From positions 124,001 through 188,000 of the forward strand of contig NZ_JAFFIX010000010.1 of NCBI RefSeq assembly GCF_016916835.1: a DNA stretch of 64,000 bases, in the 5' to 3' direction. The notes below the pieces were generated by a model. It was not told the DNA's origin. It worked only from the letters and a program-made list of their open reading frames with translations, and searched no databases. This document shows positions 42,868-51,589 of the stretch, in pieces (within the stretch, counting starts at the first letter, position 1; each line of letters begins with the position of its first letter). The stretch is from Actinacidiphila bryophytorum. GTDB taxonomy: Bacteria; Actinomycetota; Actinomycetes; Streptomycetales; Streptomycetaceae. The position numbers were made by a program, and so were the translations under genes.

Positions 42868-44034
42868 CTACCCGGCGGCGAGCACCTTCTCGTAAAGCTC
42901 GACGGTACGGCGGGCGACGGTGTCCCAACCGAACTCCCGCACCGCCCGCTCGCGGCCCGCGGCGCCCAACGCGGCGGCCTGGGCGGGGTCGCGGACCAGC
43001 CGGTTGAGCGCCTCGGCGATCCCGGCCTCGAAGTCGGCGGTGCGCTGCTCGTCGTAGCGCACCAGCAGCCCCGTACTGCCGTCGGCGACGACCTCGGGGA
43101 TGCCGCCGACCGCCGAGGCGACCACGGCGGTGCCGCAGGCCATCGCCTCCAGGTTGACGATGCCCAGCGGCTCGTAGACCGAGGGGCAGGCGAAGGCGGT
43201 GGCGTGGGTGAGCAGTTGGACGACGGCGGGGCGCGGCAGCATCGCCGGGATCCAGTGCACCCCGTCGCGGACCGCGCTCAGCTCGTCGAACAGCGCCCGG
43301 AACTCCCGGTCGAGCGCGGGGGTGTCGGGCGCGCCCGCGCACAGCACCAGCTGGGCCGCCGGGTCGAGGTCCCTGGCCGCCCGCAGCAGGTGCGGGACGC
43401 CCTTCTGCCGGGTGATGCGGCCGACGAAGAGCACATAGGGGCGGTCGGGGTCGACGCCGATCCTGCGCAGCACGTCGGTGCGCTCGTCGGCGCGGTAGGC
43501 GGCGGTGTCGATGCCGTTGCGTATGACGTGCACGTCGCCCGGGTCGAGCGCCGGGTAGCAGGACAGGATGTCGCGGCGCATCCCCTCGGAGACCGCGACG
43601 ACCGCGTCGGCCGACTCCATCGCGGTGCGCTCGGCCCAGCTGGACAGGGCGTAGCCGCCGCCGAGCTGTTCGGCCTTCCAGGGCCGCAGCGGCTCCAGGG
43701 AGTGGGCGGTGAGGACGTGCGGGACGCCGTGCAGCAGCTTGCCGACGTGACCTGCCATGTTGGCGTACCAGGTGTGGGAGTGCAGCAGGTCGCAGCCCTG
43801 GACCGCGTTGGCCATCCCCAGGTCGACGGCGAAGGTGCGCAGCGCGTCGTTGGCGCCGTCGAGCGACGCGGGCGCCCGGTGCCTCGTGACACCGCCCTCG
43901 GGCGGCGCGTCACCCCAGGCGTGCACCTCGACGTCGATCAGCTCGCGCAACTCCCGTGCCAGGAACTCCACATGGACTCCGGCGCCGCCGTAGACGTCCG
44001 GCGGATACTCCCGAGTCAGCAGCCCGACCTTCAC
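42868..44034 (-). CDS. glgA: Glycogen synthase, actinobacterial GT4 type
   Basis: Glycosyltransferase of 388 aa using an activated glucose donor for alpha-1,4-glucan or maltose-1-phosphate synthesis (the actinobacterial GlgA/GlgM type). The N-terminal acceptor domain begins KVGLLTREYPPDVYGGAGVHVEFLAREL; the GT4 donor domain has VLFVGRITRQKGVPHLLRA and the E-x7-E motif in CPSVYEPLGIVNLEAMACGTAVVA. The GTG at 44034 follows GGGAGAG. In mycobacteria the homologue makes maltose-1-phosphate for GlgE, so that activity is possible here too. Upstream of glgC on the same strand. Confidence 0.92.
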   Translation of the reverse strand: MKVGLLTREYPPDVYGGAGVHVEFLARELRELIDVEVHAWGDAPPEGGVTRHRAPASLDGANDALRTFAVDLGMANAVQGCDLLHSHTWYANMAGHVGKLLHGVPHVLTAHSLEPLRPWKAEQLGGGYALSSWAERTAMESADAVVAVSEGMRRDILSCYPALDPGDVHVIRNGIDTAAYRADERTDVLRRIGVDPDRPYVLFVGRITRQKGVPHLLRAARDLDPAAQLVLCAGAPDTPALDREFRALFDELSAVRDGVHWIPAMLPRPAVVQLLTHATAFACPSVYEPLGIVNLEAMACGTAVVASAVGGIPEVVADGSTGLLVRYDEQRTADFEAGIAEALNRLVRDPAQAAALGAAGRERAVREFGWDTVARRTVELYEKVLAAG

Positions 44035-44243
44035 CGGTACTCTCCCGCCCTCGACAATCGTGTGCCCCTTCCCTTCCCCGATCGGGCGCGGGCCTACCGC
44101 ACAGGGCGTACGGCGGGAGGTACTACGACAGGAACGGTTGGCATGGATTCCGGCCAGATCCGCCCCGGGAGCCTGCCGCCGCGACCTGCGGGCGCCACGG
44201 CGCGGCAGGTCCGCGCCCGGCACAACTGATGAGGTGTCAGCCC

Positions 44244-44453
44244 ATGGATGCGACGGCTGGGATCCCGGGCGTGCACCGGCGGCGACGGGCGGTCGCGCAC
44301 CGCAACCGGGAGCGGCGCGGACGCAAGCACAAGTCGGGTGCGCACAGCGGCAATACCGCGGATCCGGCCCGTTCGGGCGTTCGGCGGATTGACGATTTAT
44401 GGACGGCTGCGAGGGCCGGAGCCCGGGCACACGTAGGAGAAGACAGACCGTGA
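44244..44453 (+). CDS. Small very basic hypothetical protein, coupled to the GNAT gene
   Basis: Possible 69-aa protein, strongly basic (VHRRRRAVAHRNRERRGRKH near the N-terminus), no known family. A GAGGTG lies 7 nt before the ATG, and the stop (TGA at 44451-44453) overlaps the GTG start of the next gene, as in translationally coupled pairs. An in-frame ATG at 44229 also exists, overlapping the end of a tiny 28-codon frame from 44143. The high arginine content is what random GC-rich frames give, so this may be spurious. Confidence 0.3.
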   Translation: MDATAGIPGVHRRRRAVAHRNRERRGRKHKSGAHSGNTADPARSGVRRIDDLWTAARAGARAHVGEDRP

Positions 44454-45010
44454 TGACCACCACCCCACCGACCGCACCCGTCCCGCTGCGCGCCGGAGCA
44501 CGGTTGGCGTTGGCACTGGCGAGGGAAGAGATGATGCAGGAGTACCACCGGTGGGAGACCGATCCGGCGACCGTCGTCGGCTTCGGCGCCCGCTGGCCGG
44601 TATCCTGGGAGGTCTTCAGCGCGCGCTTCCGCTCCAGTCATACGTCGGACCACTACCAGCTCTTCGAGGTGATCACCGCACCGGGCGGCACCCCGGTGGG
44701 GACCACCGCACTCAGTGTCGACCAGTCCGTCAACAGCGCCGAGTTCACCCTGGTGATCGCCCCGGAGCAGCGCGGCCGGGGCTACGCGGCGGAAGCCACC
44801 GCGCTCACCCTGGAGTGGGCGTTCACGATCGCCTCGCTGGACTCGGTGTGGCTTGAGGTGCCCGCACCCCACACCCCCGCGGTCAACGCCTATCTCAAGG
44901 CCGGCCTGCGGCCTGCCGGGCGGTTGCGCAGTGCCGCCCTGTGGCACGGCGAGCGGGTCGACAAACTGCTGTTCGACTGCGTACCCGACGACCTCGCAGA
45001 GAAGAGGTGA
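44450..45010 (+). CDS. GNAT-family N-acetyltransferase
   Basis: Acetyltransferase of 186 aa, RimJ/RimL-like in layout. The acetyl-CoA loop is in FTLVIAPEQRGRGYAAEATALTLEWAF (QRGRGYA, about residues 98-124), followed by VNAYLKAGLRPAGRLRSAAL and a terminal hydrophobic strand, as in enzymes acetylating protein N-termini or antibiotics. The GTG at 44450 has AGGAG 10 nt upstream; the ATG at 44453 is adjacent in frame. The substrate is unknown. It may be co-transcribed with the small Cys-rich frame 6 bp downstream. Confidence 0.82.
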   Translation: MMTTTPPTAPVPLRAGARLALALAREEMMQEYHRWETDPATVVGFGARWPVSWEVFSARFRSSHTSDHYQLFEVITAPGGTPVGTTALSVDQSVNSAEFTLVIAPEQRGRGYAAEATALTLEWAFTIASLDSVWLEVPAPHTPAVNAYLKAGLRPAGRLRSAALWHGERVDKLLFDCVPDDLAEKR

Positions 45011-45016
45011 CCACCC

Positions 45017-45115
45017 ATGTCCTGCCCCGACGTGAACTGCCGCAAGGGCGGCTGCACGACCGACCCGGGCCGAGGCCGGCCCGCCGGCGAAGGCGACACC
45101 AAGCGTTCACGCTGA
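45017..45115 (+). CDS. Possible 32-residue Cys-containing peptide
   Basis: A 32-codon frame starting MSCPDVNCRKGGC has three cysteines spaced at residues 3, 8 and 13, then a polar tail. GAGGTG, overlapping the GNAT stop, lies 7 nt upstream of the ATG, which is what a coupled downstream gene would show. It could be a small metal-binding peptide, or noise. Confidence 0.35.
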   Translation: MSCPDVNCRKGGCTTDPGRGRPAGEGDTKRSR

Positions 45116-45228
45116 CCACCGGTCGCCGACCCGCGTTCTTCGCGAATCCGCACGACCCGGACGGCCGGGCGGCTCCCGCGCGCACCACGCGGGACCGTCC
45201 GGTCGGGCCGTTGCCGGAACCGGGGGCC

Positions 45229-45240
45229 TCAACCGGTTAA
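45229..45240. promoter_or_regulatory. LacI/GalR-like box TCAACCGGTTAA upstream of the CE7 esterase
   Basis: The AACCGGTT centre is a perfect 8-bp palindrome with one further matching outer pair, 77 bp upstream of the esterase ATG. It suits a LacI-family repressor acting on a carbohydrate gene. The rest of the 202-bp gap from 45116 shows no gene. Confidence 0.4.
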
Positions 45241-45317
45241 GCGGGGGCTTCTGCACAGGCACCACCAGGACGTACGGTGTCCCTGAACGACCGACGCCCA
45301 GCTGTGAAGGACTCCGC

Positions 45318-46301
45318 ATGGCCCTCTTCGAACTGCCGCTCGACGAGCTGCGCGACCGTCGCAGCAGCTCGGTGGAGCCCGCGGACTTCGACCAGTTCTG
45401 GACCGACACCCTCGGCCAGGCCAGGCAGCACGACCTCGACGCCCGCTTCGAGCGGGTCACGACCGGCCTGACGACCCTGGACACCTACGACGTGACCTTC
45501 GCCGGCTTCGGCGGGCACCCCGTCAAGGGCTGGTTCACGGTGCCCGCGGGCACCACGGAACCGCTGCCGCTGGTGGTGGAGTTCATCGGCTACGGCGGCG
45601 GCCGGGGCCTGGCCCACACCCATCTGCTGTGGGCGTCGGCCGGCTACGCGCACTTCGTGATGGACACCCGCGGCCAGGGCAGCGGCTGGTCGGCGGGCGA
45701 CACCGACGACCCGGTCGGCAGCAGCCCCGCCGTGCCCGGCTTCCTGACCCGCGGTATCGAGGACCCCTACGACTTCTACTACCGCCGGGTCTTCACCGAC
45801 GCGGTGCGCGCGGTCGAGGCCGCCCGCTCGCACCCGCTGGCCGACGCCTCGCGCACGGTCGCGGTCGGCGGAAGCCAGGGCGGCGGCATCACGCTGGCGG
45901 TCGGCGGCCTGGTGCCCGACCTGGCCGCGGTCGCCCCCGACGTGCCCTTCCTGTGCGACTTCCCGCGGGCGGTCACCCTCACCGACTCGCACCCCTACCG
46001 CGAGGTCGGCATCTACCTGTCGGTCCACCGCGACCGCAAGGCGCGGGTGCTGGACACCCTCGCCTACTTCGACGGCGTGCACTTCGCGGCCCGCGGCCGG
46101 GCGCCCGCGCTGTTCTCCACCGCCCTGGAGGACGACGTCTGCCCGCCGTCCACGGTCTTCTCCGCCTTCAACGCCTATGCGGGACAGGACAAGCAGATCG
46201 AGGTCTACGACTTCAACGGCCACGAGGGCGGCGGCCCGCACCAGCAGGCGGCCCAGCTGCGGTGGCTGCCCGGCCGATTGAAAGGTAACGGGAAGGCATA
46301 G
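45318..46301 (+). CDS. CE7-family acetyl xylan esterase / cephalosporin-C deacetylase
   Basis: Intracellular serine deacetylase of 327 aa removing acetyl groups from xylo-oligosaccharides. The nucleophile is in VGGSQGGGITLAVGGL (Ser about 185), the Asp in TALEDDVCPPSTVFSAFN (about 275), and the His in NGHEGGGPHQQ (about 305), the complete CE7 triad. EFIGYGGGRGLAHTHLLWASAGY and MDTRGQGSGWSAGDT are also family hallmarks. There is no signal peptide, as usual for CE7. Functionally it complements the GH115/GH43 pair at 3.7-8.6 kb. The ATG at 45318 follows GAAGGA. Confidence 0.92.
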   Translation: MALFELPLDELRDRRSSSVEPADFDQFWTDTLGQARQHDLDARFERVTTGLTTLDTYDVTFAGFGGHPVKGWFTVPAGTTEPLPLVVEFIGYGGGRGLAHTHLLWASAGYAHFVMDTRGQGSGWSAGDTDDPVGSSPAVPGFLTRGIEDPYDFYYRRVFTDAVRAVEAARSHPLADASRTVAVGGSQGGGITLAVGGLVPDLAAVAPDVPFLCDFPRAVTLTDSHPYREVGIYLSVHRDRKARVLDTLAYFDGVHFAARGRAPALFSTALEDDVCPPSTVFSAFNAYAGQDKQIEVYDFNGHEGGGPHQQAAQLRWLPGRLKGNGKA

Positions 46302-46358
46302 ACCCGCGCCGGCGGGGAAGGCGGTACGCCACCAGTCGTACGAGTGCGAGGCGATGAC

Positions 46359-47204
46359 GTGACCGCAAAGGTTGAGCAGGCTACCGGCGGACTGCCGTTG
46401 ATCGACGATGCGACGGCCGTGGCGCCGCGGGACGCGAGGACGCTGTCGAAACTGTTCTTCGACCGCCTGCAGGAACTGGAGGAGGGCTCTGCAGCCTACA
46501 GTTACGCACGCAACACGCTGATCGAGATGAACCTGTCGCTGGTGCACTTCGCGGCCGGGCGCTACCGCAACCGGCCCGCCACCGACCACGAGGAGATCGT
46601 GCAGGTGGGCACCATCGGCCTGATCAAGGCGATCGACCGCTTCGACCTGTCCCGCGAGACGGAGTTCACCACCTTCGCGGTGCCCTACATCGTCGGGGAG
46701 ATGAAGCGCTTCTTCCGTGACACCACCTGGGCGGTGCATGTGCCGCGGCGGCTGCAGGAGCTGCGGGTGGAGCTGAGCAAGGCCAAGGAGACGCTGTCGC
46801 TGGAGCTGGACCGCGACCCGACGGTCGCCGAACTGGCCGCGCACATGGACCTGTCGGAGGAGGAGGTCGTCGAGGGCCTGGTGGCCGCCAACGGCTACAC
46901 CGCGGGTTCCATCGACACCCCGTACACCGACGCCGACAGCACCTCGGACGGCGAGGGCCGCACGCTGGGCGAGACGTTCGGCGAGTGCGACCCGGCCCTG
47001 GACCTCTTCGAGGACTTCCACACCCTGGCGCCGCTGATCGAGAAGCTGCCGGAGCGCGACCGCCTGCTGCTGCGGCTGCGGTTCGGCGAGGAGCTGACGC
47101 AGGCGCAGATCGGCGAGCGGCTGGGGTGTTCGCAGATGCATGTGTCGCGGCTGCTGAGCCGGGTCGTGGCCCGGCTGCGCTCGGGGCTGCTGACCCAGGA
47201 CTGA
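46359..47204 (+). CDS. SigB/SigF/SigG-family RNA polymerase sigma factor
   Basis: Alternative sigma factor of 281 aa, group 3. Region 2 is clear (NLSLVHFAAGRYRNRPATDHEEIVQVGTIGLIKAIDRFD, including the -10-recognising helix FTTFAVPYIVGEMKRFFRD), region 3 is LQELRVELSKAKETLSLEL, and region 4 has LTQAQIGERLGCSQMHVSRLLSRV. Streptomycetes carry many such stress or development sigma factors controlled by RsbW-type anti-sigma partners; none is adjacent, though a broken ATPase gene of that class lies at 52.3 kb. The GTG at 46359 has GAGG 9 nt upstream; GTG 46344 is also in frame. Confidence 0.93.
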   Translation: MTAKVEQATGGLPLIDDATAVAPRDARTLSKLFFDRLQELEEGSAAYSYARNTLIEMNLSLVHFAAGRYRNRPATDHEEIVQVGTIGLIKAIDRFDLSRETEFTTFAVPYIVGEMKRFFRDTTWAVHVPRRLQELRVELSKAKETLSLELDRDPTVAELAAHMDLSEEEVVEGLVAANGYTAGSIDTPYTDADSTSDGEGRTLGETFGECDPALDLFEDFHTLAPLIEKLPERDRLLLRLRFGEELTQAQIGERLGCSQMHVSRLLSRVVARLRSGLLTQD

Positions 47205-47220
47205 CAGTGCAGACACACGC

Positions 47221-47250
47221 CGTCCCCCGGCCCGCACGGGCCGGGGGACG
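47221..47250. terminator. Bidirectional hairpin terminator between the sigma factor and MFS genes
   Basis: CGTCCCCCGGCCC (47221-47233) pairs perfectly with GGGCCGGGGGACG (47238-47250) around a 4-nt loop, between convergent genes. Confidence 0.75.
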
Positions 47251-47273
47251 GGCGCGTCCAGGAGCCGGAGCCG

Positions 47274-48776
47274 TCAAGCGCGGGTGGTGGCCGACACGGG
47301 CTCGTCGGGCGGCGCGGCCTGGGACAGCGGTGTGGCGATGTCTTCCAGCGACCTGCCCTCGGCCCTGACCGCGAGGAAGGCCGCGACCAGCCCGCCCGCG
47401 CACATCAGCGAGGCACCGATCACGAAGGCGGTCACGGTGTCGCCCACGACACCGGACTTGGTCAGGTCGGCGAAGACCAGCGGGCCGCTGATGCCGCCCG
47501 CGGCGGTGCCGACCGCGTAGAAGAAGGCGATGGCCATCGCCCTGGTCTCCATCGGGAAGATCTCCGAGACCGTCAGGTACGCGCTGCTGGCGCCGGCCGA
47601 CGCGAAGAAGAGCACCGCGCACCAGCACGCGGTCATCGTCGTGGCGTCCAGCGAACCGCGGTCGAACAGCCAGGCGGTGCCGAACAGCAGCAGGCCGGAG
47701 AGCAGATACGTCGAGGAGATCATGATCCGCCGGCCCACGGTGTCGAAGAGCTTGCCGAGCAGCAGCGGGCCGAGGAAGTTGCCGGCCGCGATCACCGCGA
47801 AGTAGTAGCCGGTCTTGCCGGTCGACACGTCGAAGAAGGTGGTGAGGATGTTGCCGAAGCCGAAGGTGATGGCGTTGTAGAGGAAGGCCTGGCCGACGAA
47901 GAGCGCCAGGCTGAGCACCGCCCGCCGCGGGTAGCGGGTGAAGACCGTCCTCGCGATGATCCCGAAGCCGATGCCCGCCCGCTGGTGGATGGTGATCTTC
48001 GTCTTCGGCGGCGGGAGCGTGCGGTGCTTCTCCCGCTCGATCTCCTCCTCCACCGAGCCGACCAGCTCCTCCGCCTCGTCGCCGTGGCCGTGGATGAACT
48101 GCCATCGCGGGCTCTCCGGCACATGGCGGCGCACCAGCATGATCACCAGGCCGAGCACCACACCGAGGGCGAAGGTGAGCCGCCAACCGACGTTTTTGGG
48201 GAAGATGTTGGTGTTGAGCATCACGATCGACAGCAGCGAGCCGCCGATCGCGCCCAGCCAGTAGCTGCCGTTGATGATCAGGTCGACCCGGCCGCGGAAG
48301 CGGGAGGGGATCAGTTCGTCGATGGCGGAGTTGATGGCCGCGTACTCGCCGCCGATGCCGAAGCCGGTCAGGAAGCGGAAGGTGAAGAACCACCAGGGCT
48401 GGAAGGACAGCGCGGTCATCGCGGTGGCGCCCAGGTACACCGCCAGCGTGATCATGAAGAGCTTCTTGCGGCCGTGCCGGTCGGTCAGCCAGCCGAAGAA
48501 CAGCGCGCCGGAGCAGGCGCCCGCCACGTAGAGCGCCGCGGCGATGCCGGTGATCTGCGCGGCCGTCACCGACAGGCCGCTGCCGTCCTCGGCGATCCGC
48601 CCGGCGATGTTGCCGACGGTCGTCACTTCCAGGCCGTCGAGGATCCACACCGTGCCGAGCCCGACGACGATCATCCAGTGCCACCGCGACCACGGCAGCC
48701 GGTCCAGCCGTGCGGGCACGTCCGTGGTGACGGTGTCACCGCCGCCCGCGGGAGTACCCGCGGCGGATCCGTCCAT
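47274..48776 (-). CDS. MFS sugar-porter-like transporter
   Basis: Membrane transporter of 500 aa with 12 hydrophobic segments. Sugar-porter-type motifs are seen: GWLTDRHGRKKLFMI (about residue 97), RFLTGFGIGGEYAAINSAIDELIPSRFRG and RRHVPESPRW before the central loop, and KLFDTVGRRIMI after it. The central cytoplasmic loop is acidic and charged (EELVGSVEEEIEREKHR). It most resembles metabolite/sugar-type SP-family carriers that import organic acids or sugars; the substrate is unknown. The ATG at 48776 has GAGGTG 6 nt upstream. Confidence 0.87.
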   Translation of the reverse strand: MDGSAAGTPAGGGDTVTTDVPARLDRLPWSRWHWMIVVGLGTVWILDGLEVTTVGNIAGRIAEDGSGLSVTAAQITGIAAALYVAGACSGALFFGWLTDRHGRKKLFMITLAVYLGATAMTALSFQPWWFFTFRFLTGFGIGGEYAAINSAIDELIPSRFRGRVDLIINGSYWLGAIGGSLLSIVMLNTNIFPKNVGWRLTFALGVVLGLVIMLVRRHVPESPRWQFIHGHGDEAEELVGSVEEEIEREKHRTLPPPKTKITIHQRAGIGFGIIARTVFTRYPRRAVLSLALFVGQAFLYNAITFGFGNILTTFFDVSTGKTGYYFAVIAAGNFLGPLLLGKLFDTVGRRIMISSTYLLSGLLLFGTAWLFDRGSLDATTMTACWCAVLFFASAGASSAYLTVSEIFPMETRAMAIAFFYAVGTAAGGISGPLVFADLTKSGVVGDTVTAFVIGASLMCAGGLVAAFLAVRAEGRSLEDIATPLSQAAPPDEPVSATTRA

Positions 48777-48936
48777 CAAGATCACCTCCGTCGTCGCAGT
48801 CTCACACCGGGCTGCACCTTCGCGCGGCTGCCACGCCCGGCCCGGCCGACGGGGCACGATGGTGCGTCGGACCCGCCCGCCGACCGGTACGTCTTGCCCG
48901 TACGCCCGCGAACACGCCTGGAGGAGGCCGACCGCC

Positions 48937-49665
48937 GTGCATCCCGTACTCCGCGAAGCCCGCGACACCCTGGTCCCCGACCCCGCGGGACCGCACGGTC
49001 CGCTGCCGCCGCTGCTGCTCGCCCTCACCCTGGTCACCGGCCTGGTCGACGCCTTCAGCTACCTCGTACTGGGCCACGTCTTCGTGGCGAACATGACCGG
49101 CAACGTCGTCTTCCTGGGCTTCTCGCTGGCCGGAGCCAGCGGCTTCTCGGTGACCGCGTCCGTGGTGTCGCTGGCCGCCTTCGCCGTCGGCGCCCTGCTC
49201 GGCGGGCGGCTCGCCCACACCATGCCAGGGCACCGCGGGCGGCTGCTGCTGGCGGTCACCGCCGCGCAGACCGCCCTGGTCACCGCCGCCTGGGCGCTGG
49301 CCGCGGCATCGGACCTGCCCGCGCACGGCGGTACGCGGTCGGCGCTGATCGTGCTGCTGGGCCTGGCCATGGGCGGGCAGAACGCGGTGGTACGGCGGCT
49401 GGCCGTACCCGACCTGACCACCACCGTGCTGACCATGACCATCACCGGGATGGCCTCCGACGGCCGCCTCGCGGGCGGCTCCGGCGCCAAGGTGGGCAGC
49501 AGGCTGCTGTCGGCCGCCGCGATGTTCCTCGGCGCCCTCGCCGGGGCCGCCCTGATCGGCCACGCCGGCCGCGAGCTGCCGCTGCCCGTGGCGGCCGCGG
49601 TGCTGGCCGCGGTCGCCGCCGCGCTGTTCGCACAGCGCCGCTCGACCAGGCGGTGGGCGGGCTGA
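48937..49665 (+). CDS. DUF1275 (YoaK-like) membrane protein
   Basis: Multi-pass membrane protein of 242 aa. The DUF1275 signature is recognisable: LVTGLVDAFSYLVLGHVFVANMTGNVVFLGF (about residues 26-56) and GGQNAVVRRLAVPDLTTTVLTMTITG (about 145-170). Function is not established for the family. The GTG at 48937 follows AGGAGG with 9-nt spacing. It is divergent from the MFS transporter, with 160 bp between them. Confidence 0.85.
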   Translation: MHPVLREARDTLVPDPAGPHGPLPPLLLALTLVTGLVDAFSYLVLGHVFVANMTGNVVFLGFSLAGASGFSVTASVVSLAAFAVGALLGGRLAHTMPGHRGRLLLAVTAAQTALVTAAWALAAASDLPAHGGTRSALIVLLGLAMGGQNAVVRRLAVPDLTTTVLTMTITGMASDGRLAGGSGAKVGSRLLSAAAMFLGALAGAALIGHAGRELPLPVAAAVLAAVAAALFAQRRSTRRWAG

Positions 49666-49706
49666 CAAGGCCGCGGACAGAAAAATCCGGGCGATCCCCG
49701 GCGGGG

Positions 49707-49733
49707 TGTACATCCGGGCGGATCCCGATCGTC
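49707..49733 (+). promoter_or_regulatory. Putative ECF-type promoter of the YCII-ECF42 pair
   Basis: TGTACA (49707-49712), a 17-bp spacer and CGTC (49730-49733) resemble ECF-sigma promoters; ECF42 factors are reported to use a TGTCGA-like -35. A small hairpin (ACCGGGA 49745-49751 with TCCCGGT 49756-49762) lies in the leader. Confidence 0.35.
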
Positions 49734-49787
49734 GTAGGGATGAGACCGGGAATCCTCCCGGTGACGGAACGCACGAGGAGATGTGCC

Positions 49788-50123
49788 ATGAAGTACCTGC
49801 TGCTGATCTGCAGTGAGACCGCCGAGGGTTTCCCCGGCGCCACAGCCGAGGACATGGACGCCGAGCCGTGGGTCGAGGAGATGACCCGCAGGCGGGTGCG
49901 CCTCGACGGCAACAGGACGCGACCCGCCGAGGACGCCACGACCGTACGGGTCAGGAACGGCGCCCAGCTGCTCACCGACGGGCCGTACGCCGAGACCAAG
50001 GAGCAGATGTGCGGCTTCGACATCATCGACTGCGCCGACCTCGACGAGGCCGTCGAGATCGCGGCCAAGCATCCGGTCGCGAAGTTCGGCATGGTCGAAG
50101 TACGGCCGTTCTGGACGGACTGA
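49788..50123 (+). CDS. YCII-related (DGPF-type) protein, ECF42 partner
   Basis: Small cytoplasmic protein of 111 aa with the YCII fold. The family's DGPF motif appears as [22 protein letters not shown] (DGPY at about residues 64-67), and it ends VEVRPFWTD. Such genes are regularly found with ECF42 sigma factors and are their usual targets; the ECF gene follows 13 bp downstream. The biochemical activity is unknown. The ATG at 49788 follows GAGGAG. Confidence 0.88.
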   Translation: MKYLLLICSETAEGFPGATAEDMDAEPWVEEMTRRRVRLDGNRTRPAEDATTVRVRNGAQLLTDGPYAETKEQMCGFDIIDCADLDEAVEIAAKHPVAKFGMVEVRPFWTD

Positions 50124-50136
50124 GGCGGAAGCGGAC

Positions 50137-51387
50137 GTGCGTGACGCGGTGAAGGAGGCCGTCGCCACGGCCTGGTCCCAGGAGTGGGGCCGGGTCGTGG
50201 CGGCGGTGATCCGGCAGACCGGGGACTGGGACCTGGCGGAGGAGTGCGCGCAGGACGCCTTCGAGCGGGCGCTCGAACGCTGGCCGCGCGACGGGGTGCC
50301 GCGCCGCCCCGGCGCCTGGCTGACCACCACCGCGCGCAACCGTGCGCTCGACCGGCTGCGCCGGGCGGCCAACGAGAGCGTCAAGCTGCGCGAGGCCGCC
50401 CGGCTCACCCCGGACGCGCCGCACCCGGCCCCGCCCGACGAACTGCCCGACGACGCCCTCCCCGACGACCGGCTGCGGCTCATCTTCACCTGCTGCCACC
50501 CCGCGCTGCAGCTGCCCGCGCAGGTCGCCCTGACCCTGCGCACCCTGACCGGGCTCGGCACCGCCGAGATCGCCCGCGCCTTCCTGGTGCCCGAGGGCAC
50601 GATGGCGCAGCGGCTCACCCGCGCCAAGAACAAGATCAAGAACGCCGGCATCCCCTTCCGGGTGCCGCCCCCCGAACTGCTGCCCGAGCGCACCGCGGCG
50701 GTGCTCGCGGTGCTCTACCTGCTCTTCAACGCCGGTTACGCACCAGGCGCCGCCGGTCTCGACCAGCGGCGCGTCACCGCGGAGGCTATCCGGCTCGCCC
50801 GGCTGCTCACGGCGCTGCTGCCCGGTGAGCCGGAGGCCGCGGGCCTGCTCGCCCTCATGCTGCTGCACGACGCGCGGCAGGCGGCCAGAACGGATGCGGA
50901 CGGCGGGCTCGTGCCGCTCGACGAGCAGGACCGGTCCCGGTGGGACCGGCGCCGTATCGCCGAGGGCACGGCGGTGCTCGACGCCGCGCTCGCCGCCCGG
51001 CGGCCCGGCCCCTACCAGGTGCAGGCCGCCATCGCCGCGTGCCACGCGGAGGCGGAGGACGCGGCGGACACGGACTGGCCGCAGATCGCGCTCCTCTACG
51101 GGGAGCTGGCCCGGATGGCCCCCGGGCCGGTGGTCGAGCTGAACCGGGCCGTCGCCGTCGCCATGTCGGAAGGCCCCGCGGCCGGGCTCGCCCTGGTCGA
51201 CGCCATTGCCTCCGGCGGTGAGCTGGCCCACTACCACCTGCTTCCGGCGACCCGCGCGGACCTTCTGCGGCGCCTGGGCCGCCACCGCGAGGCCGCGGCG
51301 GCCTACCGCCAGGCCATCGCCCTGGCCCCCACCACCTCCGAACGCACCTACCTCACCACCCGCCTCACCTCCCTGCCCAAGGGCTGA
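50137..51387 (+). CDS. ECF42-type RNA polymerase sigma factor with C-terminal TPR-like domain
   Basis: ECF sigma factor of 416 aa, about twice the length of a simple ECF. Sigma-2 (about residues 20-90, [20 protein letters not shown] through NRALDRLRR) and sigma-4 (about 115-170, [31 protein letters not shown]) are followed by a helical TPR-like extension (about 200-410) with the family segment [13 protein letters not shown]. In this class the extension replaces a separate anti-sigma factor and is needed for activity. Its partner YCII gene is 13 bp upstream. The GTG at 50137 is used. Confidence 0.9.
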   Translation: MRDAVKEAVATAWSQEWGRVVAAVIRQTGDWDLAEECAQDAFERALERWPRDGVPRRPGAWLTTTARNRALDRLRRAANESVKLREAARLTPDAPHPAPPDELPDDALPDDRLRLIFTCCHPALQLPAQVALTLRTLTGLGTAEIARAFLVPEGTMAQRLTRAKNKIKNAGIPFRVPPPELLPERTAAVLAVLYLLFNAGYAPGAAGLDQRRVTAEAIRLARLLTALLPGEPEAAGLLALMLLHDARQAARTDADGGLVPLDEQDRSRWDRRRIAEGTAVLDAALAARRPGPYQVQAAIAACHAEAEDAADTDWPQIALLYGELARMAPGPVVELNRAVAVAMSEGPAAGLALVDAIASGGELAHYHLLPATRADLLRRLGRHREAAAAYRQAIALAPTTSERTYLTTRLTSLPKG

Positions 51388-51589
51388 CCCTGCCCCTTGC
51401 GCAGCCTTCCCCCGGACAGGGAACCCGGCGTGCCGTCCGGGGGGCGGGGGGTCATCGGCCTTGCCGCCAGGTCACCCGCTGCAAGTGCTGTGACCGGCAA
51501 AGTTGGCCGAGTCGGTGGTTGTGGCGGTTGGATGTCCGGTGACGCCCGATCCCGTCCTTCTGCAACCCCGCACCCCAGGGAGCTCTGGC

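Noticed and set aside
45237-47237. 666-codon minus-strand frame over the CE7 esterase and sigma factor
   Set aside because: Both genes on the plus strand have full catalytic or sigma motifs; the minus frame spans both and has none.
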